This document shows, piece by piece, positions 47,671-56,785 of a stretch of DNA of 64,000 nucleotides (position 1 is the stretch's first letter; every line of letters begins with the position of its first letter). Location: assembly GCF_014133895.1 (NCBI RefSeq), contig NC_050732.1:124001-188000 (forward strand), read 5' to 3'. The position numbers were made by a program, and so were the translations under genes. The notes under the pieces were generated by a model that made no database searches, was not told where the DNA came from, and was given only the letters and a program-made list of their open reading frames with translations. This DNA is from Torulaspora globosa. Its lineage: Eukaryota; Ascomycota; Saccharomycetes; Saccharomycetales; Saccharomycetaceae.

Positions 47671-48276
47671 ATGAGCAGGCTATCGAAGGAGTATGTGTCC
47701 ACTTCCGAGGAGGAAAACGAGGGAGCTACGGTGGAGTTTGCGCCTCCAGCAGGATACGTGAGATGTAAGCATTTGAAGAAGTTCCACAAGAAAAAGTCTG
47801 ACGAGCAGCTGTGGCTGATAAAAGTGCCCAGTTCGCTGGATATATCGAAGTTGAAGAAGCTGCCTATAGATTTTAGTGGGAAGGAAAACGGGGAAGCGGC
47901 GATAACGAGCGAGGGCAAAAGTTATACCGTCAACATGGACGTTACACAGCGGGAGGAGCAGGATAGCAGTAATTTAACGCTGCTGGTCCCGGACGAGAGC
48001 CGAGATAGTCTGCGTGTCGGGGGCGATAAGAGCAAATCGTGGGGGTTCGATAGGGTCTTCAGCGTGAGCGAGGCAGCGGCGGTTCCAAGGATCGAGTACG
48101 AAGAGCTGAGAGTGCCACGCTCGGACGTGGTGAAGGTGGAGGGCTTACAGGTGAGACATTTTGCCTCAGGGTACGACGAGAAGGAGAAGAGCAAGAAACG
48201 CGGAGCGACGGATTCTTCGGCAGCACCATCGAAGAAGCACAAAAAGAAGGACAAGAAGAAATCCAAGATAAAATAA
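47671..48276 (+). CDS. RPA34: RNA polymerase I subunit Rpa34
   Basis: The 201-residue protein pairs with Rpa49 to form the TFIIF-like subcomplex of RNA polymerase I in the nucleolus. It matches S. cerevisiae Rpa34 in MSRLSKEYVS, KCKHLKKF, LWLIKVPSSLDISKLKKLPI, LTLLVPDESRDSLRV, DRVFSVSEAAAVPRIEYEEL, RVPRSDVVKVEGLQVRHFASGYD, and the lysine-rich tail (KKHKKKDKKKSK). The tail is shorter than in S. cerevisiae (233 residues). Only 23 bp separate its stop from that of TFA2. The promoter is shared with snR190-U14. Confidence 0.96.
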   Translation: MSRLSKEYVSTSEEENEGATVEFAPPAGYVRCKHLKKFHKKKSDEQLWLIKVPSSLDISKLKKLPIDFSGKENGEAAITSEGKSYTVNMDVTQREEQDSSNLTLLVPDESRDSLRVGGDKSKSWGFDRVFSVSEAAAVPRIEYEELRVPRSDVVKVEGLQVRHFASGYDEKEKSKKRGATDSSAAPSKKHKKKDKKKSKIK

Positions 48277-48299
48277 GCGTATAGAGACGTACGTATATC

Positions 48300-49238
48300 C
48301 TATGCCTTGTGCGAGTAATCCTTCAGGATACCAGCCATATGTATGTTAGTAATCTTACCCCTTCTCTGCTTCTTCTTCTTGACCTCGACCCTTGTGGTCT
48401 GTCTCTTGATGGTAGCAGGATCAACGCTGGCAGGTTTCAAACCGAGATCTTGCAGTTTGCGGGGCAGCTCCGCGAACTGAGGCAGCTGGACGTTCTCCCA
48501 CATTTTGACGAAATCTTCACCAATACGATTCAGCTCGCCGCCGTTGTTGTACCACACGTATCTGGGCGTCTTGTCCTTCTTCGTTCTCAGCACTAGGATC
48601 TTGCTCTCCTCCTCCAGTTCATTTATCGTCTCGTCACACTGCGGCCAACCATCCTTCAGCTCCTTACAGGATATTCCCTTGAACGTCACCTGGGATCGAA
48701 GCAGATTGAGCAACTCCTGCGCCGAGTGAACATCGTACGTCGACATATACTTGAAAGTGCCTTTCTTTGGATCATGCTGTATCTTGTCTAGTTTCTTCAA
48801 CAGCTCTAACACCTTGTCGTCCTTCTTCATCGAAAGGTAATCCATCAACTCATTGACCAGCACCGGCTTCCCTTTCTTCTGGATGTACTCCGTCGCCCAC
48901 AACAGCTTGGAAGAGTCGTGACTCTTGGATATATCAGTCTGATTTGCCTGCAATGCCGCAGCTGCAAGAGACCCCGGTCTCACTTTTTTCGATGGCGATT
49001 CCTCCTCCTCCTCCTCGTCGTCCTCATTCTCTTTATCCTTGCTCAACGTGGGCTGCACTGCTTTCCCGTCAATATTTGCTTCCTCTCGTTGTAGGGCCGA
49101 TCTCTTCTTGGGACTACTCCGGCTAACACTGCCATTACTAGATGTAATGCTGCTCTTTGTCGGCAGAACGGGTGCCGATTTCACCTTACTCTTAAACGCA
49201 TTCAAATTGGCCAGCAACGGATCGCTATTCTTGTTCAT
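48300..49238 (-). CDS. TFA2: TFIIE small subunit Tfa2
   Basis: The 312-residue nuclear protein is the beta subunit of TFIIE, which helps recruit and control TFIIH at RNA polymerase II promoters. The N-terminus (MNKNSDPLLANLNAFKSKVK) matches S. cerevisiae Tfa2. Two winged-helix domains occupy about residues 110-240, with YIQKKGKPVLVNELMDYLSM and RSQVTFKGISCKELKDGWPQ. A basic C-terminal segment (EVKKKKQRRGKITNIHMAGI) ends the protein. An acidic, serine-rich stretch lies between residues 50 and 90. In S. cerevisiae it neighbours LAS1; here the snoRNA pair and RPA34 lie between, as expected before duplication. Confidence 0.96.
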   Translation of the reverse strand: MNKNSDPLLANLNAFKSKVKSAPVLPTKSSITSSNGSVSRSSPKKRSALQREEANIDGKAVQPTLSKDKENEDDEEEEEESPSKKVRPGSLAAAALQANQTDISKSHDSSKLLWATEYIQKKGKPVLVNELMDYLSMKKDDKVLELLKKLDKIQHDPKKGTFKYMSTYDVHSAQELLNLLRSQVTFKGISCKELKDGWPQCDETINELEEESKILVLRTKKDKTPRYVWYNNGGELNRIGEDFVKMWENVQLPQFAELPRKLQDLGLKPASVDPATIKRQTTRVEVKKKKQRRGKITNIHMAGILKDYSHKA

Positions 49239-50024
49239 GACAAGCTAAGAGCCTCAGCTTGTAGCGATACTTTCAATCAAAGTGGAAGTGATTGTGCTAT
49301 TACGTATGAATTTCGCCCCCGGTATATGAAATTTTTCAGCATCGCACTACGATCCAGACAAGAAGAGGTTATAAAGAAGGGAAAGATAGCCTCCTATGCC
49401 CTCAATGATCGCATATTCGAGGCAAATCGATGTGTTTAACCTCCCTTGCTCTTTTCCGCGTCGATTGAGGCCTCCAGCTCCCGATTGGACGCCACGAACA
49501 ACGAGAGGTTGTAGACTGCTCGTTAGGCCCAGAGTCGCTGGGGATTGAAGCAAACGGTAGGTCAACTAGGTGCTCATGGCTTGATCGCAGCGTTCATCGA
49601 ACCCTGAAGAGCCGTTTGATTCAACTAATATAGCGGGTAACCAATTCTTTCGCCTTGCGTATTTAAACAAAGTAAAAAATTTACAGCTTCTTGCTTGCTG
49701 ATCGTTACTATTCCTTCATAACCATCATGCAAATGACTTTCCTTGAAGTCTGTCTAGAGACCCGGCGGTGCAATTGTGCATACTTAGTTATATACGATGA
49801 ATACCAACACTCTGGGTCTCGCTAGCGGCATGTACTTCGCCATTTTCTCGTGAAATGGTGAACACTTAGTCATAGAGCAATATCTCGGTCGCGGACCAGG
49901 TCCCAGTGATCTGGGAAAGCTATTGAGATCGATCCAGCTTTAAAACCATCGCTGTTAGAGGTTGCTTCCGGGAAACCGGTTAAGCGATCCATGAAACGGT
50001 GATGACCTGAGGTTTGGAACATTT
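49239..50024. other. Long spacer TFA2-MRX5, possible H/ACA snoRNA
   Basis: The 786 bp between two leftward genes hold no credible protein gene. The sequence can form several stems: TTGAA-CAAACGG with CCGTTTG-TTCAA (about 49546-49625), CCATTT with AAATGG (about 49840-49858), CCCAG with CTGGG (about 49902-49915) and ATCGCT with AGCGAT (about 49948-49988). A Reb1 core stands at 49634-49640. In S. cerevisiae the H/ACA RNA snR42 lies, as I recall, between KTR2 and TFA2, so its homologue is expected around here. I could not fix its strand or guide sequence. Confidence 0.4.
49634..49640 (-). promoter_or_regulatory. Reb1-type site in the TFA2-MRX5 spacer
   Basis: CGGGTAA is the complement of the Reb1 core. 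It lies about 395 bp upstream of TFA2, too far for an ordinary TFA2 site and well placed for a separate transcript in this long spacer. Confidence 0.45.
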
Positions 50025-51149
50025 TTAAATGAACTTTACCGACATGTGGGACTTGACTTCTTGCTCTTCGTCGTGGATCGTGGCAAGGATACTTGCCAGA
50101 CTATGTCGCAGTCGTTCTAGCTGCTTCTTGCCCTCGCATGCGCTGTGCAGTTCCTGTACGGTCAGGTCAAGCGATCTTATAAAACGGTACTGGTAGATCG
50201 AGAGCCCTGTCGTGATCTCCGGGCTCTCTGACGCCACTTTGTTTTCGATACTTAGCTTCACCAGCCTGACCATCCCTTTCCTTATCTTGCGTTCGCTCGA
50301 CTCGTAGGGGGAAAGCATTCGTAACGTCTTGATGAAGAGCTGCTGATTTCTGCTCAGTGCGGGCTCAGCGTCATCGGCCAAGTTTTGAGGCAGCATGTGC
50401 GCCTTTGCGAACAGTGACTGATAGAGAACTACCAGGTCCTTCGTTGTCCAGTGCCGGACCCTATCGACCTGCTGCTTCACCGCCAGCGCAAAATCGGCAC
50501 CAACGTCGATCTTCCTCGCAACACATCGCCACAGCAGTCTCTGGGTGATAATATGAAGCCTATGGTAGTCTCGGAACCAGACCTCTTCGAACGCCTGTGG
50601 GATGTCCGAGTTCCCACTGCGGAAATATAGCAGCAACGATAAATCTCGCCGCTGGTTCTCGCTGAACAAGGAGATATTATCCCACACTCTGCTCCATTCC
50701 GCAAAACCCTTGGCTAGCACTATCTTGGCGATCTGGCCCGCACCAGTAAGCTTATTTGTGTACTGCAACAGCATCAATTCGTCGTAAAGGCTCTCAGACA
50801 CGTTATTCGACTCAACACGCTGCCTGGTTCCTTCCCGATCTGTCGCTTCTATCGACGACTCCACTATTTTCTTCAATTGCGAGAACAGGATATCGTAATG
50901 GACTTCTACATGCCTCTTGCGGGGCTCCACTTCCGGCAATGTGCTGTTCAAAATCTTCAAAATCCGCTCAACATGCTTTGCTTCCTCTTCAGGGTCTCCT
51001 TTCACGTCTTCACCACCATTGCTCCTATCAATTAACGACGATATTGCCGGTTTGGAACCTCTTGCCAGGAATCGGATCGTCGATTGCAGCTCGTCACTCT
51101 CAGCCCTCTTCAGCAGTTGGCACGACAGCCTCGAGAAAGCTCTCCTCAT
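50025..51149 (-). CDS. MRX5: Mitochondrial protein Mrx5-like
   Basis: A 374-residue protein beginning with a basic, arginine-rich segment (MRRAFSRLSCQLLKRAE) that looks like a mitochondrial presequence. The rest is helical and soluble, with no motif I can name. It lies between RPA34/TFA2 and IDS2, exactly where S. cerevisiae has YJL147C (MRX5), a protein of about the same length found with mitochondrial gene-expression complexes. The assignment is mainly by position and length; the function is unknown. Divergent from IDS2. Confidence 0.75.
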   Translation of the reverse strand: MRRAFSRLSCQLLKRAESDELQSTIRFLARGSKPAISSLIDRSNGGEDVKGDPEEEAKHVERILKILNSTLPEVEPRKRHVEVHYDILFSQLKKIVESSIEATDREGTRQRVESNNVSESLYDELMLLQYTNKLTGAGQIAKIVLAKGFAEWSRVWDNISLFSENQRRDLSLLLYFRSGNSDIPQAFEEVWFRDYHRLHIITQRLLWRCVARKIDVGADFALAVKQQVDRVRHWTTKDLVVLYQSLFAKAHMLPQNLADDAEPALSRNQQLFIKTLRMLSPYESSERKIRKGMVRLVKLSIENKVASESPEITTGLSIYQYRFIRSLDLTVQELHSACEGKKQLERLRHSLASILATIHDEEQEVKSHMSVKFI

Positions 51150-51610
51150 GTTCTTTCCGCTTATATTTCTCCCCGGTAGCGATGAGATGGTAAGATAGCT
51201 ACAAGGTCCTGCTGCTTATAAGAACACTCGCTTACACAACAAAGGCCCGTCAGGAAAGAATAGAGAAGCTACCAACTCTTGCAAGGCCACCAGAAGGGTT
51301 CAATGGCATCTGAGCCCTCTTATATGCCTTCTTAGCTATGTGGGTGTATCGCACGTGATGGATAGGGTATGCTAGTTAAAGCTGACTAGCCTTATAAGAA
51401 CTACCATTGCCACAGGGGAAAGGCCGCAAGAGGGCGAGTTGAGTCTCGTTATTGCTATCGATTGCTGGTTGTTGCCGCCGGTCACAAATCCCGAGCTTTG
51501 TACGTTGCTTGTCACGCTTTGAACTGATTGCTAGAGGTTTGGAGTAACCCCTGTGCTACTCTTCACGGGTGTATCCTAGGAGTCTATGAAGGTTTAGCTG
51601 TTTTGGTGCA
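51150..51610. promoter_or_regulatory. Divergent promoter MRX5-IDS2
   Basis: The 461-bp spacer separates divergent starts. It has a Cbf1-type core (CACGTGAT, 51352-51359) and no recognised RNA gene. Two copies of ttataagaac (about 51217 and 51393) are present without known meaning. Confidence 0.45.
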
Positions 51611-52825
51611 ATGGAAGAAGAGTCTACATTCTATCCCGATGATTTCAATCTGGAGCTGGCAGACGCGGTCAAGAAGTCGTGGTCGGAACCGCAGGAGCGC
51701 TGCCAATCTTCTACACTCTTCTCGCCAGTAGGCACTCCACCAGCTGGCTCTTCTGCGGGTTCGTTCGTGTCTTCGAACAACCAGGGCAGCTTGGTTACTC
51801 CGCCAATGACCTCGAATGGGGTGCCCGATGAGTCCTGTCCAGGGCGGAATGTCGAGCGTCATTATTCGCTTACCGAAAACACTCACGAATCGATCAGCGA
51901 TATTATGGTCGATCTGAGCTTAGGAGATGCTCAGGAGGCGACTCCTGAGTCCCAATTGCAGCCTCGGCCCGTTCGGCGGGGCTCGATTCAGGACGTTCAC
52001 CGAGTTAGACACCTGCTGAACCCCCGAAGCTCCTTCTCCGGAGCGTCCACAGACGAACCAACGGTCCCAAGGGAAGAGAACGTCGGCTGGGTCACCATAC
52101 TTGCCGACGATCGGCCAGAAACCATGAAACCCATCATTATTCTAGATCGGTCACTTCAGGCAGTGAAATCGAAATACAGGCTACACGTCCTCCATGATAG
52201 GCAGACGAACGCAGCAGAATTGGCTGCTTGTGGGATTAAAACCGTATGTTTCGATGAAACCTTGCCCAAGTCGTTTCGCTGCGCTATCGGCTCCAGTTCC
52301 GTGCTGAGTCTATTCGTCGTGCTGGTGGACCGATTGGAGCTTGCATGCTACCTGGCACCAACGTGCATGGTTATGGAGAACGTCGATGAGCTGCTGGAAA
52401 GCGAGGAGATCTGCGATGAAATTGACAATGAGACTTGCGTATTGCTGACAAAGGAGTCGTCTGAAGGGGAAGCCAAAAATTGCCTCCAGATCATGATTCT
52501 GAGACCCTGCAATGATCTAGCTATGTGCGTCAAAGAACTCTTCACAGTCTATGGTGACCATGGCGAAGAACGGAAAGTGAGCTACAAGGACGATTTTGAC
52601 GTGCTGAGAACTTTGTTCGATCATACCTGGGGCCACCTGTCATCTGATGAATACTGCACAACTCCAAATTTCCAGCAATTTACTGATAAGCAGTACAAGA
52701 TAGTCGATTACAGGCTCCTGAAACCATGGATCGAGTCGGAAGAGTCTGCAACCAACTCTCTATGCGAACGATGGCGTTTAGCATGGCAAGATTTTGAGCT
52801 ATCCTGGAGAGATTCCAGCCTCTAG
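51611..52825 (+). CDS. IDS2: Ids2-like regulator
   Basis: The 404-residue protein has a disordered Ser/Pro-rich first half (about residues 1-155) and a compact second half from GWVTILADDRPETMKPIIILDRSLQAVKS onward. It sits between MRX5 and SFH5, the place of S. cerevisiae IDS2 (YJL146W, 469 residues), a modulator of the meiotic kinase Ime2. I assign it mainly by gene order; sequence recall for this family is weak. No catalytic motif is visible. The start is the first ATG and gives an acidic, aromatic N-terminus (MEEESTFYPDDF). Confidence 0.75.
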   Translation: MEEESTFYPDDFNLELADAVKKSWSEPQERCQSSTLFSPVGTPPAGSSAGSFVSSNNQGSLVTPPMTSNGVPDESCPGRNVERHYSLTENTHESISDIMVDLSLGDAQEATPESQLQPRPVRRGSIQDVHRVRHLLNPRSSFSGASTDEPTVPREENVGWVTILADDRPETMKPIIILDRSLQAVKSKYRLHVLHDRQTNAAELAACGIKTVCFDETLPKSFRCAIGSSSVLSLFVVLVDRLELACYLAPTCMVMENVDELLESEEICDEIDNETCVLLTKESSEGEAKNCLQIMILRPCNDLAMCVKELFTVYGDHGEERKVSYKDDFDVLRTLFDHTWGHLSSDEYCTTPNFQQFTDKQYKIVDYRLLKPWIESEESATNSLCERWRLAWQDFELSWRDSSL

Positions 52826-52970
52826 GAGCGTGGAAACACGAGCTATGTAGTTTGTAATTAGGATTTTGTATAACTTCCATAGTGAAGCATTCGAGCGAAC
52901 GGCTTAACGAGGAAAGCTGTTAGAAAGGCTTTAACTCAACAAATAGGAAGGTAAGAGATCATTTGGCAGA

Positions 52971-53855
52971 ATGGTGAGCTTCTCAAATTCAGAGGAGCAG
53001 GAGATATTTGAGCGTGTATTTGCCGAAATTCCTTCGTTAATCAAGGATAAGTGTGACGGCTACGATGAGTTATACGGCTACAAGTTGAACCCTGACGACG
53101 AAGATGCTACAGCCTCAGCATTCTACAAAAAGAATGTTGCTGAGGCATTGATACTCAAATTGTGCAAGGCTTATAGGTTTCAGCATGAGGAGATCGTCAG
53201 CAACTTTGTCAAAATCATGAAATGGAGATCTGAATTTAACCCTCTAAGTGCAGCCTTCTTGGAATCACACAATAAAGAATTACAGGAGGTTGGTATTCTT
53301 GCCTCATATCCTGAAGGCGAACCAAACAACAGGGTTGTGACGTGGAATCTTTATGGGCATTTAGTAAAGAAGAAGCATTTATTCAAGGACGCTGACAAGT
53401 TCGTTCGTTACAGAATTGGGCTTATGGAAAGGGGCTTACGTCTCCTAGACTTTCTTGACAGTGAAAATGACTACATGACCCAGGTACATGATTACAAAGG
53501 AGTTTCTGTGTTACGCATGGACAGTGACATCAAGAAATGCACCAAGCAGATCATTGCTATTTTCCAACAAAACTATCCTGAACTGTTATTCGCTAAGTAC
53601 TTTGTGAACGTTCCTACGCTTCTTCAATGGTTTTACGATATAGTGAAGGCCTTTGTTGATAAGGAGACTATGAAGAAGTTTGTTGTGTTGAATGATGGGT
53701 CCAGGCTGGGAAATTACTTACAACATTGCCCAAAGAATCCGTATGGTGGTTTAGACGTCAAGAACACATTGCAGGAAGAAAACGTTGCAGAGGTTAGGCC
53801 CACCGAGTATGCGCTTTACCTCCTTGAGAAGCAAAATAACGAGGATATCGATTGA
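52971..53855 (+). CDS. SFH5: CRAL-TRIO (Sec14-like) heme-binding protein Sfh5
   Basis: The 294-residue protein is a Sec14-superfamily member of the same length as S. cerevisiae Sfh5. The CRAL-TRIO-N helices occupy about residues 55-105 and the lipid-binding fold about 120-275. S. cerevisiae Sfh5 binds heme rather than lipid through Tyr175 and His173; both residues are found at the same numbers here (VHDYKGVSVLRMD), so heme binding is probably kept. The site of action is cytosol and ER membrane. It converges with BIO2, 56 bp between stops. IDS2 precedes it in tandem, as YJL146W-YJL145W. Confidence 0.95.
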   Translation: MVSFSNSEEQEIFERVFAEIPSLIKDKCDGYDELYGYKLNPDDEDATASAFYKKNVAEALILKLCKAYRFQHEEIVSNFVKIMKWRSEFNPLSAAFLESHNKELQEVGILASYPEGEPNNRVVTWNLYGHLVKKKHLFKDADKFVRYRIGLMERGLRLLDFLDSENDYMTQVHDYKGVSVLRMDSDIKKCTKQIIAIFQQNYPELLFAKYFVNVPTLLQWFYDIVKAFVDKETMKKFVVLNDGSRLGNYLQHCPKNPYGGLDVKNTLQEENVAEVRPTEYALYLLEKQNNEDID

Positions 53856-53911
53856 TTAAAAGTACTTCCTTATGGAAATTTGATAAATAATATTGAACAC
53901 TGATAAATAAT

Positions 53912-55090
53912 TCAAGCAGCCGCTGCTTGTAACTTCTTCTTTCTTTGCTCTTCAAGAGCATCATACTGGAATGCCTCCATGGGTTCCAGGCCCCATTTCT
54001 TAAGCATAGCTTTGTCCTCATCCCAGCCAACACACTTCGTAGTTAGCATTTTCTTACCGGTGAAAATACTGTTGCAGCCAGCCATGAAGCATAGAAACTG
54101 CTCAGTCTCCTTCATTGTGTAACGCCCTGCAGCCAATCTGATAATAGCCTGTGGAATGACAATTCTAGCAGTTGCAATTGTTCTAATAATTTCATCGAAC
54201 TCCAATTTCTTGGTACTTGGCTTCGCCATTTCGTCGGCCATGGGGGTGCCCTTGATTGCAATAAGTTTGTTAATTGGCAACGATTCTGGATGTGGCGACA
54301 TGTTCGATAGAGTATACAGGAATCCAATGTGATCTTCCTCCGTTTCGCCTAGACCTAGAATACCGCCTGTGCATGCCTTGATACCAGAATTTTGAACATT
54401 CTTGATCGTTTCCAGCCTTTCATCGTAAGTTCTTGTTGTGATGACGTTCTTGTAATGCTCTCTAGAAGTGTCGATGTTGTGATTGTAGGCGGTCAAACCT
54501 GCCTCTTTTAGTTGCTTTGATTGCTCCTCATTCAGCATCCCCAGGGTGACGCAGGTCTCCAAGCCCATGTCATTAACCTTGCTGATCATTTCTGAGATCC
54601 TCTTCATGGCTGATTTCCTGCCGTTCATGTCTCTCCACGCAGCGCCAAGACAGAACCTTGTGGAACCGTTTCTCTTAGCTTCTTCGGCCTCTTTCAGTAC
54701 TTCTTCGACCTGCACCAGCTTTTCTGCCTTCAGTCCAGTGTCATTACGAGACGACTGAGAGCAGTACTTGCAATCTTCCGAACATCCACCAGTTTTGATG
54801 TTCATCAAAGTACACAATTGAACTTTAGATGCATCCTGCCATTTCCTGTGTTGCAGTTGAGCGTTGTGGACCAATTCAATCAAAGGAGTGTGATAAATGG
54901 ATGCCAGCTGTTCCTTTGTCCAACTATGACATGGCTCCTCCAACGACATTGCGTATTCGAGTGCTGATTTCGCAAAGCCTGATGGGTTTGGTTGGGATGT
55001 TGCTGCTGCCGCGGCTGCCGCCATAGAGGAATTGGCCCTCATGCATACGCCACTAGCGGTGGAAAGTGCTCTCACGCCTCTGGAAAACAT
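53912..55090 (-). CDS. BIO2: Biotin synthase
   Basis: The 392-residue mitochondrial radical-SAM enzyme inserts sulfur into dethiobiotin to give biotin. The radical-SAM cysteines are C103, C107 and C110 (GGCSEDCKYCSQ). Further family sequence is TRFCLGAAWRDMNGRKSAM, LGLGETEEDHIGFLYTL and AAGRYTMKETEQFLCFMAG. The N-terminus (MFSRGVRALSTASGVCMRAN) is a presequence, followed by an alanine run. The frame extends 12 codons through a non-ATG codon; the ATG is 55090. Iba57, needed for clusters of this enzyme class, is encoded at 19-20 kb. In S. cerevisiae BIO2 is YGR286C, so it is out of the YJL/YKR pattern here. Confidence 0.98.
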   Translation of the reverse strand: MFSRGVRALSTASGVCMRANSSMAAAAAAATSQPNPSGFAKSALEYAMSLEEPCHSWTKEQLASIYHTPLIELVHNAQLQHRKWQDASKVQLCTLMNIKTGGCSEDCKYCSQSSRNDTGLKAEKLVQVEEVLKEAEEAKRNGSTRFCLGAAWRDMNGRKSAMKRISEMISKVNDMGLETCVTLGMLNEEQSKQLKEAGLTAYNHNIDTSREHYKNVITTRTYDERLETIKNVQNSGIKACTGGILGLGETEEDHIGFLYTLSNMSPHPESLPINKLIAIKGTPMADEMAKPSTKKLEFDEIIRTIATARIVIPQAIIRLAAGRYTMKETEQFLCFMAGCNSIFTGKKMLTTKCVGWDEDKAMLKKWGLEPMEAFQYDALEEQRKKKLQAAAA

Positions 55091-55296
55091 TTTGGTTTGC
55101 GAACCTTCAAATCTCAGAAATTGCAATTCCCAAGCCAGCCCAAACTAGCTTACACATTCAGCTATTTATACTTTAAATATCTTCCACCGAAAAGTGGGCT
55201 AAGCTCATGAATTGCCCAATGCCTGGCGTTGTGAGTTGGCGTTTGTATAATTGTTGAATGGGCTCGTTTTTTCAATTATTTTGAGTCGCCTCGAGA

Positions 55297-55303
55297 TGAC
55301 TCA
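55297..55303 (+). promoter_or_regulatory. Gcn4 site
   Basis: TGACTCA is the optimal, near-palindromic Gcn4 site. It lies 207 bp upstream of BIO2 and 500 bp from ROQ1, so BIO2 is the more likely target. Confidence 0.5.
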
Positions 55304-55696
55304 AATTACTGTCATCTCGCAATCTCAAGAAAACACAACAAAACAGCGAATCGACGTGCCAGCGAGTGTAGCGACTACTGCGCTCGCCACCGACACCGCC
55401 AAACTCCTGCATACTAGCTGTTCTGCCCTCTTACAAGAGGTGCCCAAGTTCTGGGTTTTCATGCCAAAATGCTTTTTCACGCACTAAACGTAAAAATCTA
55501 GTGACCCTTACAGTGCCTTTTCCTTGGTTCTTTTAATTCGTCTCTCTGCAAGATATCTGAGTTCAGGCGACAGTCGTATCCTTCTTGCCCCCCCCATTGT
55601 GCTGACCCAGCGAGTATCCCCTAGCTACCCATTACTAATCAATTTTCTGTCTCTTGTGAAGCTCTGATTTACTGACGCTGACGCGCGCCAGCGCCG

Positions 55697-55709
55697 GAAT
55701 ATTCTCGAA
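55697..55709 (+). promoter_or_regulatory. Heat-shock element of ROQ1
   Basis: GAATATTCTCGAA contains three alternating, correctly spaced Hsf1 units (GAA-nn-TTC-nn-GAA). It is followed by an STRE (AGGGG, 55723-55727) and the TATA box TATATAAA (55733-55740). This is a textbook stress promoter, 98-110 bp before the ROQ1 start. Confidence 0.75.
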
Positions 55710-55806
55710 ATTGTAGATGATCAGGGGCCGTCTATATAAAAGGAGCGATCCAGCAAGGCTGAGTTTGCTCATACGAAGTGCTGGCAGAGCTGGGGAGAAT
55801 ACTATT

Positions 55807-56088
55807 ATGACAGGAGTGACCAAGAGACTGAACCTAGCACAGCATCGACGCAGAGGAAGAGTCCTCCGAAGCAGGAGGCAGGAAAGAAGACAGGGTAGAG
55901 GCGTGGAAGCCCTGGAAGAGGCTTTAAATGAACACAGCGAGCTCGGGCTGGATACTACGGGACGGCAGCCGCAGTCAAACATAATCTACTATTTCATCGA
56001 GCTGCGACGTCCGCGCGAGGAGGAACCGAGCGCAGAGGGAGACGTAGCCGGACCACCGGGGGCCCGCTGGTTGCAGGTGCCGCATTAG
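55807..56088 (+). CDS. ROQ1: Stress-induced Ubr1 regulator Roq1
   Basis: A 93-residue hydrophilic protein that I identify as Roq1 (YJL144W). The shared core is QPQSNIIYYFIEL here against QPGVIYYFVEL in S. cerevisiae, and gene order (next to TIM17 and YAK1) agrees. S. cerevisiae Roq1 is induced by stress, cleaved by the protease Ynm3 between Leu21 and Arg22, and the new N-terminal arginine binds the ubiquitin ligase Ubr1 and redirects it to misfolded proteins. The same Leu-Arg-Ser is found here at 20-22 (RVLRSRRQ), predicting cleavage before Arg21. The upstream in-frame ATG at 55717 lies before the TATA box, so the start is 55807. The first half is very arginine-rich. Confidence 0.85.
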   Translation: MTGVTKRLNLAQHRRRGRVLRSRRQERRQGRGVEALEEALNEHSELGLDTTGRQPQSNIIYYFIELRRPREEEPSAEGDVAGPPGARWLQVPH

Positions 56089-56308
56089 ACATGGCAACGG
56101 ACACAGAGCATCTCTAAGCACTACAGAGTTGTAGCATAGGCATATAGTTTTGTATAGTTAAGAGATTTTAGAGGTTACCCTGACAGCAGGACGTACAAAG
56201 CGACCTGATATTTTTCATCAAGAGAAGATGCAATAAGAGCTAAAAACTTACCAATTGATGGTGATTTCACGGCTCAATTGGCGAGTAGGTAATCAGGACT
56301 AGAGGATT

Positions 56309-56785
56309 ATGTCAGCCGATCATTCCAGGGATCCCTGTCCCATTGTTATATTAAACGATTTCGGTGGTGCGTTTGCGATGGGTGCCATTGGTGGGTGCGT
56401 TTGGCACGGTATTAAAGGATTCAGAAACTCTCCGCTGGGTGAGAGAGGCTCTGGAGCGATGAGTGCTATCAAGGCGCGTGCTCCTGTGGTGGGCGGCAAT
56501 TTTGGTGTTTGGGGTGGGTTGTTTTCTACATTTGACTGTGCCGTGAAGGCGGTGAGAAAGAGAGAGGACCCATGGAACGCGATCATTGCAGGGTTTTTCA
56601 CTGGTGGTGCGTTGGCGATCAGAGGAGGTTGGAGACACACGAGAAACGGTGCTATTACATGTGCCTGTCTGTTGGGTGTTATCGAGGGAGTCGGTTTGAT
56701 GTTTCAGCGATACATGGCTTGGCAAGCCAAGCCAATGGCTCCGCCATTGCCCGAATCATCGTCGCCACAACCGCTACAGGCTTGA
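56309..56785 (+). CDS. TIM17: Mitochondrial translocase subunit Tim17
   Basis: The 158-residue inner-membrane protein is the essential channel partner of Tim23. It has the same length as the S. cerevisiae protein, begins [20 protein letters not shown] with the conserved acidic residue, and has four hydrophobic segments rich in glycine ([68 protein letters not shown]). The conserved cysteine pair (in DPCPI and in FDCA region or GGCVW) is present. ROQ1 precedes it in tandem and YAK1 follows on the other strand. Confidence 0.98.
   Translation: MSADHSRDPCPIVILNDFGGAFAMGAIGGCVWHGIKGFRNSPLGERGSGAMSAIKARAPVVGGNFGVWGGLFSTFDCAVKAVRKREDPWNAIIAGFFTGGALAIRGGWRHTRNGAITCACLLGVIEGVGLMFQRYMAWQAKPMAPPLPESSSPQPLQA

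Larger units (their letters stand above)
55091..55806. promoter_or_regulatory. Divergent promoter BIO2-ROQ1
   Basis: The 716-bp region between BIO2 and ROQ1 contains a perfect Gcn4 site TGACTCA (55297-55303), an STRE CCCCT (55618-55622), a three-unit heat-shock element (55697-55709), an STRE AGGGG (55723-55727) and a TATA box (55733-55740). No protein or RNA gene is evident in the rest. There is an eight-base C run at about 55588. Confidence 0.65.

Noticed and set aside
55717..55806. 30-codon N-terminal extension of ROQ1
   Set aside because: Its ATG lies upstream of the TATA box (55733-55740) and would not be transcribed; the shorter form places the cleavage site at the expected distance.
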